The notes beneath the pieces are model-generated. The model ran no database searches and was not told where the DNA came from. It saw only the letters and a program-made list of their open reading frames with translations. The position numbers and the translations under genes were made by a program. From JBNLBT01 sp050303435 (GTDB lineage Bacteria; Pseudomonadota; Gammaproteobacteria; Xanthomonadales; Marinicellaceae): 15,321 nt of DNA. The stretch is from the NCBI GenBank assembly GCA_050303435.1, contig JBNLBT010000077.1, positions 1-15,321 of the forward strand. The letters are read 5' to 3'. The stretch's first letter is position 1. Every line of letters starts with the position of its first letter. Positions 6,127 through 13,467 of this stretch are shown in pieces.

Positions 6127-7953
6127 TTAACGTTGCATAAAATAAGGAGAACAAAAGATCAGGGAAATCGCGCCCCTGAGCCGTTCATGCCAGCGATACG
6201 GCCAGTCGTTGTCGGCCATGTCATCCAGCGGAATCGGCACGCTGCGATGCCACGGCGGGAATGAATTGTCGCTCGGCTGCTGAATGATGAATTCGATGAT
6301 TTTTTCAAAGATGGGATCGCCGGCCCAGCCGCCGGCCGGGGTGTAGTCAAACACCTTGTTCATCCAGAAATCCACCAGATTTTCCGGCGTCAGGCTTGAA
6401 GGATTGCTCTGAAACGCCGCCTCGGTGGTTGGAAACACCGGCAACAGCGGGTTGTTGGTGGAGCTGGTGGCGTGGCGGTCCAGCAGCCAGTCCACCGTGC
6501 GCCATGTTTTAATCAGCGCGGTTGAAGAGGTCCAGAAGCCCGACTCGTGCGGGAAGCCATCCGGCGCCCGCCACTCAAACGGAAAATGCCCGGTGTCGTC
6601 AAAGGTGTATTCCAGATTGTCTGAATCGCTGTCGTCCATGCGCACATTGAATTCCGCGTCGCAGGCGCGCATCGCCGCAATCACAGAATCAAACGGCCGG
6701 TTGACTTTGCTTTGCCAATACGCCGGGTTGGCGAATTCGGCGTGATTGAACAGCGCCTTGACGGTCAAATTCAACTGATCGGCCGCGTAGCGGTTGTTGT
6801 AGAACACATCGGCCACGTCATCAATCAGGCTCTGCGGCGGATCCTCATGCACAAAATAACGGCACAGTTTGCCGGCGATGTGCCGCGCGGTGCCGGGGTG
6901 ATAGGCCAGCAAATCCAACACATCCAGCCCGTCCTGTTCACCGTGATTGGCGGGGATGTTGGAAAAGCCGCCGGCCAACACGCTTTTCTGGAAACGGTCG
7001 TGGCGATCGTCGTCGTACATGTATTCACCGGTGTTGCCGGTGCTGCTTGAATCGCGCACCCGCCAGCCGGTCAGACAGCGCGCCGCCTCATACACATCGG
7101 CGTCCACGTATCCGGCCTGCAGCACACCGGAGCCGAACGGTCCGCCGGTCTCAGGCACCGTGATGGTTGGCACCGCCGATTGCGCCATCAGACCGAAATA
7201 ATTTTCCGCGCCCAGGGTGTGCAGTTCGATCAATTCCCGACCGTAGTTTTCATTCGGTTCGGACGATGAATTGTTGTAATTGTCGAGGTAATACAACATC
7301 GCCGGGTGCTGTGCCGTGGCCTGCAGAAAATCGCGGAAATTGCCTTGCATGTGCCCGCGAATCACGTCACGGTCCCAACTGGTGAACGTTTGGCGGGCGT
7401 AATCGTCGTGCGCGAAAATGCTGAAATGGTTGTGCCAGAAATCGGCCAGACGTTCGCGCAACGGATACAGGGTGTAGGTCGCACGCAAAAACTTCAGGCG
7501 TTCAATTTCCTCCGCCGGGCGGGTGGAGTTGTTGGGCGGAGAGCCGGCGTTCAGACGGTAATCGTTCCACAAAGTCGTCAAGGACTTGTTGAGGGTGAAA
7601 TAGGTGCCTGAAGCCGCCACCCGGGCATTCACTGGCGTGTCCGGAGCCGCGCTGTCCAGCTGTTGATTGACAAAGGCGGTCAGGCGATCGGCGTCACTGG
7701 CGCCGAGCGAATTGAAGTGCGCGTGATCGTACTCATTCTGCCGCATGCCGAAACCCAGCCGGGAATAAACCATGGAGGCAAAACTCTGTCCCGGGAGATT
7801 GGCCGCCTTGCTGCTGCGAAAGGTGCGGGGTTTGAATTTGACTTTGGTGCCGGCACCGGCGCCGGCTTGTGTTTTTTGCCCTGGGAGTGCCACCAGTGCG
7901 GTGGCGGCGGCACCACCCAAAAGCAATTTTCTGCGTTGTTTATTTTCTTTCAT
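6127..7953 (-). CDS. DUF1800 family Tat-exported protein
   Basis: This 608-aa protein has an N-terminal twin-arginine-like signal (QRRKLLLGG, 6-14), a short Ala-rich hydrophobic segment and a possible cleavage near KTQA (27-30). The Tat motif is less canonical than in its partner. DUF1800 hallmarks follow in order: RLGFGMR (65-71), FWHNHFSIF (172-180), GNFRDFLQAT (204-213) with HPAML (216-220), NENYGRELIELHTLG (234-248), CLTGWR (293-298) and a C-terminal SPYFMQR ending. No enzymatic activity is known for the family. It is the first gene of a two-gene unit with the DUF1501 protein, a pairing that recurs in Proteobacteria and Planctomycetes and suggests a joint role outside the inner membrane. 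The Shine-Dalgarno is weak. A predicted role in exported cofactor or polymer chemistry would be guesswork. Confidence 0.92.
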   Translation of the reverse strand: MKENKQRRKLLLGGAAATALVALPGQKTQAGAGAGTKVKFKPRTFRSSKAANLPGQSFASMVYSRLGFGMRQNEYDHAHFNSLGASDADRLTAFVNQQLDSAAPDTPVNARVAASGTYFTLNKSLTTLWNDYRLNAGSPPNNSTRPAEEIERLKFLRATYTLYPLRERLADFWHNHFSIFAHDDYARQTFTSWDRDVIRGHMQGNFRDFLQATAQHPAMLYYLDNYNNSSSEPNENYGRELIELHTLGAENYFGLMAQSAVPTITVPETGGPFGSGVLQAGYVDADVYEAARCLTGWRVRDSSSTGNTGEYMYDDDRHDRFQKSVLAGGFSNIPANHGEQDGLDVLDLLAYHPGTARHIAGKLCRYFVHEDPPQSLIDDVADVFYNNRYAADQLNLTVKALFNHAEFANPAYWQSKVNRPFDSVIAAMRACDAEFNVRMDDSDSDNLEYTFDDTGHFPFEWRAPDGFPHESGFWTSSTALIKTWRTVDWLLDRHATSSTNNPLLPVFPTTEAAFQSNPSSLTPENLVDFWMNKVFDYTPAGGWAGDPIFEKIIEFIIQQPSDNSFPPWHRSVPIPLDDMADNDWPYRWHERLRGAISLIFCSPYFMQR

Positions 7954-8119
7954 TGTCGATCACGAATGTGTTTGCTTGAAAGCAAAATACGCAATCAACC
8001 CGGCCTTTTTTGTGACCCTTGTCGCAAATACTCCTGCTCAGCAGGATTTGCCCGCTGAGTTAACAGAATTCTTACACCTTAAGCACGCGGCATTAAATTC
8101 AAGTGCAAGGCTTGCGACG

Positions 8120-8151
8120 CGGTTGCCAAAATTTGGCGCTGAATTCAACCG
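8120..8151. promoter_or_regulatory. Nested inverted repeat, possible operator
   Basis: GCCAAA-A-TTTGGC (8125-8137) is enclosed by CGGTT (8120-8124) and AACCG (8147-8151). An odd-centred 13-nt palindrome of this kind is typical of dimeric repressor sites, and it lies about 170 nt upstream of DUF1800. There is no regulator gene nearby to assign it to. Confidence 0.25.
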
Positions 8152-8280
8152 CATCCAGAATCAACCGGGACTCAATCGAGCCGCCGGCACACTTTCAGTG
8201 CAGATAAATAAGTTCAAGGGGCAATACACGCTGAGCGGTCCTGTCACAGCAGCCATTGCCAAAGTGATCAGAAAGAAAGA

Positions 8281-8318
8281 TAAAAAAGAACGCGATGCAT
8301 CCGCGCACAAACGGTGCG
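8281..8318 (-). terminator. Probable terminator of the ABC/GldG operon
   Basis: On the minus strand, downstream of the DUF423 stop, a stem CGCAC/GTGCG (8318-8304) is followed by a weak CGCG/CGCG stem (8305-8291) running directly into TTCTTTTTTA (8290-8281). The T-tract is good and the adjoining stem only 4 bp, so termination is likely but may be leaky. Confidence 0.45.
8304..8318. repeat. 15-nt hairpin repeat, copy 2
   Basis: It is identical to 747-761 (CGCACAAACGGTGCG). A 12-nt stretch overlapping its left end, CCGCGCACAAAC (8301-8312), also occurs at 4706-4717 in the pheA upstream region. All three places are intergenic. Here it overlaps the presumed operon terminator. Confidence 0.4.
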
Positions 8319-8341
8319 GGCACCGGGACAACCGCCGTCAT

Positions 8342-8725
8342 TCACTTGCGCAAAGCGCTGAGACCTTTGATCGACAAATTCAACCAGCCCAGGATCAACA
8401 GGCTGCCACCGATCGGCGTGATCCAGGACACGGGGGTTTTGCCAAAAAACACCAACACATACAGCCCACCACAAAACAGCAACACGCCCGCCGCGAACGA
8501 CCAGCGTGCACTTTTCATCCACACGTCCTCGGCCTGCTGATGCGCCAACCAGTAGAGCAACACGGCGTGCACCAGTTGAAACACCACGGCGTTGTTGAAA
8601 ATACTGTACTTGGCCGGTGCATCTGCCACATCCAGGGCGTGACTGCCCAGCGCCGCCAGGATCACCGCCGCGCCGCCATACAGCGCGGCGGTGATGGCAA
8701 AACCGGTGTGCTCAGGACGCGGCAT
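8342..8725 (-). CDS. DUF423 family (YgdD-like) inner membrane protein
   Basis: This small integral membrane protein of 127 aa has four predicted hydrophobic segments (about 7-26, 43-61, 74-92, 101-120). DUF423 features are the AALGSHAL segment after helix 1, QLVHAVLLYW in helix 2 and TPIGGSLLILGW at helix 4. The family is widespread, and no molecular function is established. I chose the second in-frame ATG (8725): the first, at 8737, has AGAGG directly abutting it with no spacer, whereas the same AGAGGA lies 11 nt before the second. Either start leaves it overlapping the end of the DUF4340 gene (14 or 26 nt), so it is translated from the same message. A probable terminator follows. It may be a passenger rather than a working part of the ABC system. 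Confidence 0.88.
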   Translation of the reverse strand: MPRPEHTGFAITAALYGGAAVILAALGSHALDVADAPAKYSIFNNAVVFQLVHAVLLYWLAHQQAEDVWMKSARWSFAAGVLLFCGGLYVLVFFGKTPVSWITPIGGSLLILGWLNLSIKGLSALRK

Positions 8726-9785
8726 TGTCCACCGCATCCTCTGCAGTTTCTTCGTCTGTGTCCGGCGTAATCTCCGGTGTCTGGGCCGGTTCGGTGAAAT
8801 CCGCGATGGTCTTATTCAGGGCATTGAATTTGTACTCAGGGATGGCGAACATCCAGCCGGTATAATCGCGATCAACCGGCGCCGTGGAAGCGGAATCCGT
8901 TGCACCGCCCTGTGAGGCAAGTTGCGCGCTGCCTGCCGTCGCCAGGGTCACGAAATGCGTGCCTTCTGCATCGCGATACACGTCCAGCAGATGCGACGCA
9001 CCGGAGTACAAATCGTAGCGAAGTTGCACCACCGGCTGTAAATCATCCATGGCCTGTGGCACCGCTGAATCGACAATGAAATTGCGCAAACCATTGGCCA
9101 GCTGATCCGCACCAGGCCCGGTTTTCAACTGCAAGCCATCGGGCATGTTCTCAAGCACGAAATCGCTTTGGCCCGGATCGCTCTTGGAAAACACCAGCGC
9201 AGTCTCGCCGTCGCGCAACACGTGCACCGCCTGCACCAGATCAGAACCGACGTCGATGATTTTGTTCATGCGCCATTGCGATGCGTTGACCTGAATCGCG
9301 TTCAGGTCACTGACCAGCCAGGTTTGCGCCTGATCGCTGTGTCGCACAAATGTTCCCAGACCATTGCTCGAACGGTTGCCGATCAACACTGCAACCGGAC
9401 TTTTGTCCGGCCATGTTACACGCACCTGCACGGCCGACTCATCGAGACCCAAGCGGGCGTGGTTCTCGGCGTTGGCGGTTTTCTTCTCCAGGTATCTGGC
9501 GCCGCGCAGATTCAACAGCAATGCCGCCACTTTTTCACGGTCCGCATAAAATCCGGCGGCATCATCCAAGCGCCATTGACCTTGCTCGCGCAGCAACACA
9601 ACCGTTGCATCGCCGTCCAGCAAATCAATGCGGTTGACGCCATTGATATCGTCCCGCAAGGCCGGCAACAACCATTCGTGATCTGCGCTCTCAGGCTGCG
9701 CGGCTTCTTCGCGGTTGACCACCCAATAACTGGCCAGTGCCAGCACCAGCAACACGGGCAACAGGACTTTCAGATTACTGATCAT
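8712..9785 (-). CDS. DUF4340 domain-containing membrane-anchored protein
   Basis: The protein has 357 aa: a single N-terminal hydrophobic helix (about 7-23), then a large presumably periplasmic domain containing the repeated beta-rich DUF4340 pattern (for example GQWRLDDAAGFYADREKV near 70-87 and TWLVSDLNAIQV in the middle). An acidic tail rich in Asp, Glu and Thr ends the protein. The family has no known activity but typically follows GldG-like genes, as here. A strong AAGGAG within the end of the GldG-like gene sits seven nt before the ATG. The start overlaps that gene by 11 nt and the end overlaps DUF423. It could be the periplasmic partner of the ABC complex. The family call rests on pattern and context, and the role is inference. 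Confidence 0.85.
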   Translation of the reverse strand: MISNLKVLLPVLLVLALASYWVVNREEAAQPESADHEWLLPALRDDINGVNRIDLLDGDATVVLLREQGQWRLDDAAGFYADREKVAALLLNLRGARYLEKKTANAENHARLGLDESAVQVRVTWPDKSPVAVLIGNRSSNGLGTFVRHSDQAQTWLVSDLNAIQVNASQWRMNKIIDVGSDLVQAVHVLRDGETALVFSKSDPGQSDFVLENMPDGLQLKTGPGADQLANGLRNFIVDSAVPQAMDDLQPVVQLRYDLYSGASHLLDVYRDAEGTHFVTLATAGSAQLASQGGATDSASTAPVDRDYTGWMFAIPEYKFNALNKTIADFTEPAQTPEITPDTDEETAEDAVDNAAS

Positions 9786-11637
9786 ATTTTCTCTCCTTGC
9801 GTTTGCCCTGGCGCCAGGAGAAGAAGATCGCCACCAGAGTCAACAGAATGGGTATCAATGCGATGTTGATGAATTTCATGCGGCTGCCCAGTTGGTCAAT
9901 GTCCTTGTCCAGGTTGCGTCGCACTTCGCGCAGTTTTTTGCGCACTTCAAGCTTGCGATCGGTGAATCGGCGCAGTTCCTGTTCCTGTTGTTGCGACAGA
10001 ATCAGGTGATTTTCCTGCCCTTTGCTGCGCTGCAATTCATTCAGTTTGGCTTCGGTTTCGCGCAACTGCTCTTTCAACTGATTTTCCGTTTCGCGGTATT
10101 TCTGCTCGGAAATCAGGCGGATTTCATTGACTTTGTCAAACGGTCGAGCAGAGATGCCGCGTGCGCGCACCTTGATCAGATCCGCCGAACCGGTCATGTT
10201 GTCGGCCAGGTTGGTCAACAAGGAACCATTGTCGGCAAAATTGGTGTACACCTGACGGCCAAAGAAGTTCTGCGCGCGCACCCACATGCGGTCATACAAC
10301 AGGTCCACATCGGCAAACAACACAATTTGCGGATCGGAGTTTTCCTTGACCACCTGATCGGCCGCCACGCCTTCAATGCCGTTGGGATACGCGCTTTGAA
10401 TGGCGCCCTGCAGGCGCGCGGCAAGGATGTGCTGTTGCGCATCCGGGGTGAAGCGCTGGAACAGGCCGTTGGGGTTGTACAGCATCGACATCGGGTCCAC
10501 CGGCACCACCATGCTGTCATCTGAACTGGTCAGAATCGGGATCAGCCGATCGGCCGCCTCGGCACTGAATTCACCCACCACGGCCACGTTCACCGCGTCA
10601 ATGTCGAGGGCCACGATGTCGTCGGCGTTGAGGTTTTCCGCGCCATAGGACATGATGCCCAAATGCCGCACCGGCTGGCCGCTTTGCGATGTTTGAATCG
10701 ACACCGCGTGTTGGTTGTCCAGCACCACCTGATCACGCCGGTACGTCACACCCCAGGCCTGAAACAACGGCGCCAGATCCGAGCTGCGATCGGCCTGCAA
10801 CTGGGCCATCGGGTTTTGCGGATCGGCGTCCACTTCTTCCGATTGCGCCAGCGGATCAACGAAGGCGATCAGGCGACCGCCGCTGAGCACAAACTGGTCG
10901 ATGGCAAACAGGGTTTTCTCGGACAGATTTTTCGGATGCACCAGCATCAGCAAATCCACCCCATCGATGGACTCGGCATCGCTCGCAATTTCATTGACCT
11001 GGTAGAGCTTGCGCAGTTGTTCAAACATGATCAGGCCGGGTTCGGGCTGCATGGTCTGCATGTTCATCTCGCCCATCAGCGGCAACGAAGACAGCACGCC
11101 GATGACCGGTTTTTTAGGCGCGTTGAGGTTGTGAATCAACTGCGCCAGATCGTACTCAAGAAACGATTCACGGTCCGGCTGCAAGAACGGCAACACTTCG
11201 GTGTCGTCCAGGGCGTTGCTGGCGGCGATGCCAAAAAACACGCTTTCACCGCCTTCACCCACGGGCAATGACTGCAAACCGTACTGCGCCGCCTGGTCTT
11301 CTTCCTCGGAAAACGGCAGCGGATCGATGAAGCTCAGTTTCAAAGAACCGCCTGAGTAGCGCGCCATTTCCTGCAGAAAATCTTTGACCCGCTTGTAATA
11401 GGTGCGCAGGATCGGAATGTTGCGTGTGGCTTCATCCGAATAGAACAGTTTCAGGTGAATCTGTTCATCGATTTCGCTGAGAATGTTGCGCGTGCCGTCG
11501 CTGAGGCTGTACAGGTTGTTTTCAGTCAAATCCGCACGCAAACGCGAGAACAGGCCGCTTTGTGAAATGATCACTGAGGCCAGTATGAAAATCAGCGCCA
11601 GCACAATGAGTTTGGTTGTGTTGTTCTTCTTGGTCAT
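9775..11637 (-). CDS. GldG family ABC-associated membrane protein
   Basis: The 620-aa protein has one N-terminal transmembrane helix (about 9-26), a large presumably periplasmic part and a second helix near 589-608 with a basic tail (RQGKRKERK). Just after the first helix is the family signature ADLTENNLYSLSDGT (35-49). The middle resembles the ABC_transp_aux/GldG region, with a GATase-like sandwich including GGRLIAFVDPLAQ. Residues about 512-588 are highly charged and heptad-like, probably a coiled coil reaching to the C-terminal helix. In Flavobacterium, GldG works with GldA and GldF, but homologues are common in non-gliding Proteobacteria where their role is unknown. It starts one nt after the permease stop and overlaps DUF4340 by 11 nt, so co-translation is likely. 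It is not a substrate-binding protein of the usual lipoprotein type. Confidence 0.88.
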   Translation of the reverse strand: MTKKNNTTKLIVLALIFILASVIISQSGLFSRLRADLTENNLYSLSDGTRNILSEIDEQIHLKLFYSDEATRNIPILRTYYKRVKDFLQEMARYSGGSLKLSFIDPLPFSEEEDQAAQYGLQSLPVGEGGESVFFGIAASNALDDTEVLPFLQPDRESFLEYDLAQLIHNLNAPKKPVIGVLSSLPLMGEMNMQTMQPEPGLIMFEQLRKLYQVNEIASDAESIDGVDLLMLVHPKNLSEKTLFAIDQFVLSGGRLIAFVDPLAQSEEVDADPQNPMAQLQADRSSDLAPLFQAWGVTYRRDQVVLDNQHAVSIQTSQSGQPVRHLGIMSYGAENLNADDIVALDIDAVNVAVVGEFSAEAADRLIPILTSSDDSMVVPVDPMSMLYNPNGLFQRFTPDAQQHILAARLQGAIQSAYPNGIEGVAADQVVKENSDPQIVLFADVDLLYDRMWVRAQNFFGRQVYTNFADNGSLLTNLADNMTGSADLIKVRARGISARPFDKVNEIRLISEQKYRETENQLKEQLRETEAKLNELQRSKGQENHLILSQQQEQELRRFTDRKLEVRKKLREVRRNLDKDIDQLGSRMKFINIALIPILLTLVAIFFSWRQGKRKERKYDQ

Positions 11638-11638
11638 G

Positions 11639-12373
11639 TCAATCCGCCTTTTTCATGTCAATAACGATGGACGTGGCGTACAGCCACACCGCCATGATCA
11701 GGGCAAAATACACCAGATCGCCCAGATCCAGCACGCCTTTGGTGATGGAGGAAAAATGGGTCAGAAAACTGACCGAGGCCACCGCGTCTACAATCACCTG
11801 CGGGGCAAACAGCTTGAAGAAATCCAGCACCATCGGAAAACCCGACAGCAAAAACAGAAAACACACCACCACGGTGATGATGAAGGCGATCACCTGGTTT
11901 TTGCTGGCCGCGGAAATGCAGCTGCCGATCGACAGAAAACCACCGGCCAGCAACAGGCTGCCAAGGTAACTGGCGACGATCAGGCCGTTGTCCGGATTGC
12001 CGAGGTAATTGATGGAGATCCAAATCGGAAAGGTCAGCAACAAGGCAATGCCAATGAAGGCCCAGGCGGCCAGAAATTTGCCAACAACAAAGTGCATTTT
12101 CTTTACCGGCAAAGTCATCAGCAATTCGATGTTGCCGCTGTTGCGTTCTTCCGACCACAGCCGCATCGACACCGCCGGCACCAGAAACAGGTACAACCAG
12201 GGGTGGAAGGTGAAAAAAGGTTGCAGATCGGCCTGGCCGCGCTCATACAGACCGCCCAGGTAAAAGGCAAACACGCCGCTCATGACCAGAAAGATCACGA
12301 TGAACACATAGGCGATCGGTGTGGCAAAATAACTTTTCAATTCGCGTTTAAAAATTTGTCCGACGGTGTTCAT
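11639..12373 (-). CDS. ABC-2 type transporter permease (GldF/NosY-like)
   Basis: This integral membrane subunit has 244 aa and six predicted helices: about 20-40, 56-73, 98-120, 133-152, 160-180 and 220-238. The loop MRLWSEERNSGNIELLMTLPV (70-90, without its last residues shown here as motif RLWSEERNSG) is the coupling segment characteristic of GldF/NosY-type permeases. The length fits that subfamily. Its ATG overlaps the ATPase stop in ATGA (12370-12373), and it ends one nt before the GldG-like gene. It should form the channel or mechanochemical membrane part of the complex powered by the upstream ATPase. Export of an unknown substrate is inferred from the ABC-2 family, but some members extract or remodel membrane proteins instead. 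Confidence 0.92.
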   Translation of the reverse strand: MNTVGQIFKRELKSYFATPIAYVFIVIFLVMSGVFAFYLGGLYERGQADLQPFFTFHPWLYLFLVPAVSMRLWSEERNSGNIELLMTLPVKKMHFVVGKFLAAWAFIGIALLLTFPIWISINYLGNPDNGLIVASYLGSLLLAGGFLSIGSCISAASKNQVIAFIITVVVCFLFLLSGFPMVLDFFKLFAPQVIVDAVASVSFLTHFSSITKGVLDLGDLVYFALIMAVWLYATSIVIDMKKAD

Positions 12374-13311
12374 TTCACCACCTCCCTTTCAGAAACGGAT
12401 TGCGTGATGTCACGGAACACCTCATCCAGGCGTCCGGCCTCCATCTTCAGGCTGTGCAGCTTGATGTCCTTGTCTTTAAGAAACTGGCTGATTTCATCAA
12501 AAATATACAGCCCCTGATTGGGGAACACGGTGGCTTCGCGGTTCTTGCCGTTGTATTCAACGTCGCGCACACAGGACAACTGCTTGATGTCGTTGAGCAC
12601 ATCCAGATCCATGTCGGCCACGAAACTCACGGCGCGGTTGTAACGCGACATGTTTTCCATTTCCGCCGGCGTGTTGTCGGCCACCAGTTCGCCGCCGGCG
12701 ATGATGATCGCGCGATCACACACCGCGTGCACTTCTTCCAGAATGTGGGTCGACAATATGATGGTTTTGTCCTGCGACATGTCGGAAATCAATTGTCGCA
12801 CCTGGTGCTTCTGGTTCGGATCCAAACCATCGGTCGGTTCATCCATGATCAACACTTCCGGGTCGTGAATGATGGCCTGAGCCAGGCCCACACGGCGTTT
12901 GAAACCTTTGGACAGCGTTTCAATGCGCTGATAAAACACGTTTTCAAGATTGATCCGCTCGATCACCGATTCCAGCGCTGCGCGCACTTGGTTTTTGGCG
13001 ATGCCGCGCATGGCCGCGATGAACTGTAAAAATGAACCGACTTCCATTTCACCGTAGCTGGGCGCGCCTTCGGGCAAATAGCCGATCTTGCGTTTCAATG
13101 CCAGCGGGTCTTCATCCAGGTTGATTCCACACACCTTGATTTCTCCGGCGGTGGGTTCGATGAATCCGGTGATCATTTTCATGGTGGTTGACTTGCCGGC
13201 ACCGTTCGGCCCAAGGAAGCCGAGCACCTGACCTTTGTTGGCGGTAAAGGTCAAGTCGTCAACGGCTGTGAAATGACCAAATTTCTTGGTCAAATGAGAA
13301 CATTCAATCAT
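12370..13311 (-). CDS. ABC transporter ATP-binding protein (GldA/NosF-like)
   Basis: The nucleotide-binding subunit has 313 aa. It has Walker A GPNGAGKST (34-42), a signature loop LSKGFK (133-138) in place of the textbook LSGGQ, Walker B VLIMDEP (153-159) with catalytic E158, a D-loop GLDP and the switch histidine H189 in STHIL. The LSKGF variant is usual for this subfamily. The C-terminal roughly 100 residues after the core form an extra domain of the DUF4162 type found in ABC-2 exporters. It is the first gene of the five-gene unit, with AGGA four nt before the ATG, and is transcribed divergently from the M14 hydrolase across a 156-nt gap. It should hydrolyse ATP on the cytoplasmic face for the permease encoded next. 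Confidence 0.95.
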   Translation of the reverse strand: MIECSHLTKKFGHFTAVDDLTFTANKGQVLGFLGPNGAGKSTTMKMITGFIEPTAGEIKVCGINLDEDPLALKRKIGYLPEGAPSYGEMEVGSFLQFIAAMRGIAKNQVRAALESVIERINLENVFYQRIETLSKGFKRRVGLAQAIIHDPEVLIMDEPTDGLDPNQKHQVRQLISDMSQDKTIILSTHILEEVHAVCDRAIIIAGGELVADNTPAEMENMSRYNRAVSFVADMDLDVLNDIKQLSCVRDVEYNGKNREATVFPNQGLYIFDEISQFLKDKDIKLHSLKMEAGRLDEVFRDITQSVSEREVVK

Positions 13312-13467
13312 TGTATCCTGCCTTTTTTGTGGTTGTAACTCAGATTAACGCGACCGCAAATTGTGTCTAAATTGCACAAAAAAATCAACCCGCCCCTTTA
13401 TTTTTTAATGGCTTCGGGTTAACTTATGCGCACTTTAAGAAAGCCCGGCCCGAGGAAAGTTCCCCGA
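13312..13467. promoter_or_regulatory. Divergent promoter region between the ABC operon and the M14-SDR pair
   Basis: This is a 156-nt AT-rich gap between two divergent starts and must hold promoters for both. It contains the inverted repeat TTGTG-N9-CACAA (13361-13379), a run of seven A/T and TTTATTTTTTAA (13398-13409). The repeat resembles a CRP/Clp half-site pair but the spacer is one nt too long. I could not assign firm -35/-10 boxes in either direction. Confidence 0.5.
13452..13457 (+). promoter_or_regulatory. Ribosome binding site deciding the M14 hydrolase start
   Basis: GAGGAA lies ten nt before the ATG at 13468. An in-frame ATG at 13426 lacks such a site and would add a 14-residue, very basic extension, so the downstream start is preferred. 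Confidence 0.6.

Larger units (their letters stand above)
7954..8341. other. 388-nt intergenic region upstream of the DUF1800-DUF1501 operon
   Basis: It lies between the DUF423 stop and the DUF1800 start, both on the minus strand. It holds a probable terminator (8281-8318) and then about 320 nt without a plausible gene. Several short near-perfect palindromes are visible: CCTGCTCAGCAGG (8033-8045), AGAATTCT (8065-8072), GCAAGGCTTGC (8105-8115) and GCCAAAATTTGGC (8125-8137), the last flanked by CGGTT/AACCG (8120-8151). I could not find a confident -35/-10 pair for DUF1800, although the promoter should be here. Confidence 0.6.

Noticed and set aside
11483..12517. 344-codon open frame on the plus strand
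   Set aside because: It is antisense across the permease and its junctions, His/Gln-rich, without domains.
13426..13467. Upstream in-frame ATG for the M14 hydrolase
   Set aside because: It would add 14 mostly basic residues and has no Shine-Dalgarno, whereas GAGGAA precedes the ATG at 13468.
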